From Rivularia sp. MS3 (GTDB taxonomy: Bacteria > Cyanobacteriota > Cyanobacteriia > Cyanobacteriales > Nostocaceae), in the NCBI GenBank assembly GCA_019192545.1, contig JAHCMI010000010.1, positions 90,579-154,578 on the forward strand: a stretch of 64,000 nucleotides of DNA, read 5' to 3'. The notes below the pieces were generated by a model that saw only the letters and a program-made list of their open reading frames with translations, searched no databases and was not told the DNA's origin. Shown piece by piece: positions 62,511-64,000 of this stretch (positions are counted from its first letter, which is position 1; every line of letters begins with the position of its first letter). Position numbers and translations under genes: made by a program.

Positions 62511-63899
62511 ATGGTTAAATCTATACCTCCAAAAATAGATATTCCCTCACATAATTATTTGCTAAAAGATAGAGAATGGAAATGCGAAGAAAAGCCAAGT
62601 TATAAAGTATATCAATCGGGTAGCCATATCAATAGTAATTTTATTCAGGTATACGTTCCCAATCGTCCATATCGTGACGAAAAAGGAAAAACCAAAGCTG
62701 TAATTTATATGCATGGTTTTGCTTTATGTATGCCAAAATTCTACGAACAGCATTTAGAAGAACTCGTAGAAAAAGGTTATTATGTATTGTTTCCTGGATT
62801 TCAAAAAAGTGACTACCCAGATAACCCAGACAGCAATGAAAATATATCGGATAAGAAGCAAACAAAGTTAGTAAATTGGTCAGAAATTATTGAATTTATT
62901 CGAGATACATTTAAGCATCTTTCTAAAGGAAGAGTAAGAACGGTTTTAAGAAGAATTATTGTTGCAGCAGTCAAAATCAGGTTATTCCTGGCAATTTCTT
63001 TAATAATAGGGTTGATATCGGTAACTTATTACTTTGTCGATCGTAGATATGGAAAGCATTTAATTAAGCTAATTCGCACTGTCAGATATAGTCTATTCCA
63101 AACTCCATTAACATGGATTAATAATGCAATTACAACTACAGATGATGCATGGCAAATGCTATGCCGAAATAACTCACAATTAGCCGAAACAAACACAGAT
63201 TTTTATGTTTTTGGTCATTCTCTAGGAGGTTTACTAGCATTAAGCTGGATTTATTATATTAAACAAGAAAAAAATCAATTAAACAAAAAGTTTTATCCAC
63301 AACAAATAATTGTTGCCGACCCAGCACCAAATACAATTTCTGGTATTCCTAAAACAGTTATTTTTGTTTTACAACTATTGAATTCTCGTTTAATTAGAGG
63401 AGCAATTGATATTAAAAAAACTGGACTTGATATCGATGTTCCTGTAGCAGTTTTGCACGGAGATAACGATAAATTAGTTAAGCCCGCAGCTTGGGATAAA
63501 GCTGGATTGTTTAGCAAGAAATCCAACTTTGATTATATAGCCTCTGCCGATAAGAAAATATATTTCTCACTGTCGGATAAACAAGATAAATTATTTGCAT
63601 TTCACAATCAAGCTGTTACCGATACTAGTTATTTTAGCGATGCTTTATTTAAAAAATTTGGTGGTGTGAAGCATCAAGCAAATGCTTATAATCATGAATA
63701 TATTTGGTCTGGTTTGAATTTAGTTATCAAAGAATCAGTCAAAGCTTCGGAATTGTTAAATAAATTCCCTCTCAAGACAATCAAAGTGGTAGATAAGTTA
63801 CCTAAAAAAGCTTTAGATATAAAGTTAGTTTTGATAATCTTATCTGTGATAGGTTTATCGGGATTGGGATATTTTTTCTGGAGTCAAGGGATTATTTGA
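62511..63899 (+). CDS. Membrane-associated alpha/beta hydrolase
   Basis: 462 residues with an AAAGGAG site before the ATG. Residues ~60-110 hold the first strand and oxyanion region (AVIYMHGFALCMPKFYEQHL), a hydrophobic segment near 160-180 (LFLAISLIIGLISVTYYF) sits in the cap region, the nucleophile elbow is FGHSLGG (Ser near 240), and an acid strand VAVLHGDNDKLVK carries the catalytic Asp. A C-terminal membrane helix (LVLIILSVIGLSGLGYFFW) ends the protein. It is probably a membrane-bound lipase or esterase. It is divergent from the SLOG/patatin/TIR genes, and a link to them is possible. The last 100 bases of the window show nothing recognisable. Confidence 0.85.
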   Translation: MVKSIPPKIDIPSHNYLLKDREWKCEEKPSYKVYQSGSHINSNFIQVYVPNRPYRDEKGKTKAVIYMHGFALCMPKFYEQHLEELVEKGYYVLFPGFQKSDYPDNPDSNENISDKKQTKLVNWSEIIEFIRDTFKHLSKGRVRTVLRRIIVAAVKIRLFLAISLIIGLISVTYYFVDRRYGKHLIKLIRTVRYSLFQTPLTWINNAITTTDDAWQMLCRNNSQLAETNTDFYVFGHSLGGLLALSWIYYIKQEKNQLNKKFYPQQIIVADPAPNTISGIPKTVIFVLQLLNSRLIRGAIDIKKTGLDIDVPVAVLHGDNDKLVKPAAWDKAGLFSKKSNFDYIASADKKIYFSLSDKQDKLFAFHNQAVTDTSYFSDALFKKFGGVKHQANAYNHEYIWSGLNLVIKESVKASELLNKFPLKTIKVVDKLPKKALDIKLVLIILSVIGLSGLGYFFWSQGII

Positions 63900-64000
63900 T
63901 TGGTGTATAGTCATTTGCTCGCTATTGGTTGAGAAATCTTGCTGGAAATGGTGCGTGACGGCAATGTTAACATTTTTCGTTATGATTTATGATTTATCGT

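Overview
The window looks like chromosomal DNA of a filamentous, heterocyst-type cyanobacterium (Nostocales; Rivularia or Calothrix would fit). The signs are low GC, scattered HIP1 octamers (GCGATCGC), heptameric GGGAATA-type short tandem repeats (STRRs), tiny dispersed repeats inserted into reading frames, an AMIN-domain TonB receptor and many decaying insertion sequences. The organism assignment is inference; no rRNA or tRNA gene was seen.

1-15 kb: an iron/siderophore locus. A lipo-initiated NRPS (FAAL-ACP-C-A-PCP, running off the left edge) is divergent from an AraC regulator, an AMIN/TonB-dependent receptor, an MFS exporter, an Apd1-like [2Fe-2S] sucrase/ferredoxin protein, a FecB-type binding lipoprotein and a FetAB-type ABC pair. 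Two direct repeats 22 bp apart in front of the receptor are a good candidate operator. Together they suggest a lipopeptide siderophore with its export, uptake and perhaps reduction.

15-31 kb: a gene graveyard. A truncated HlyD adaptor, a frameshifted NACHT-WD40 STAND protein, a frameshifted Uma2 nuclease, two small-protein/HNH modules with frameshifts or stops, a broken Rpn nuclease and several broken hypotheticals lead into nested mobile elements: the 3' part of a group II intron, an IS5-type element, a truncated IS630, and IS5/IS1182-like and ISAs1 fragments. 31.7-41 kb is a conventional exopolysaccharide region: two glycosyltransferases, an O-antigen ligase-like polymerase, an AlkP-superfamily protein, a methyltransferase, a PPP phosphatase and a Wzc-type tyrosine autokinase.

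41-64 kb is the most interesting part. (a) Scattered lasso-peptide genes: a candidate precursor with an exact YxxPxLxxxGxxxxxT leader motif and a C-terminal Ser, three PqqD/B1 copies (two truncated), an HPr-kinase-like protein, a B2 protease fused to a nucleotidyltransferase, and an Asn-synthetase-type cyclase. (b) A same-strand set of SLOG/LSDAT-like protein, patatin phospholipase and triple-TIR/WD40 membrane protein, resembling a nucleotide-signal immunity system; a second patatin lies beside the PqqD/precursor genes. An ISKra4-like element between two inverted, truncated PqqD genes joins (a) and (b), so the present layout is probably rearranged. Two paralogous genes of unknown function and a pair of inverted MITE-like repeats lie nearby.
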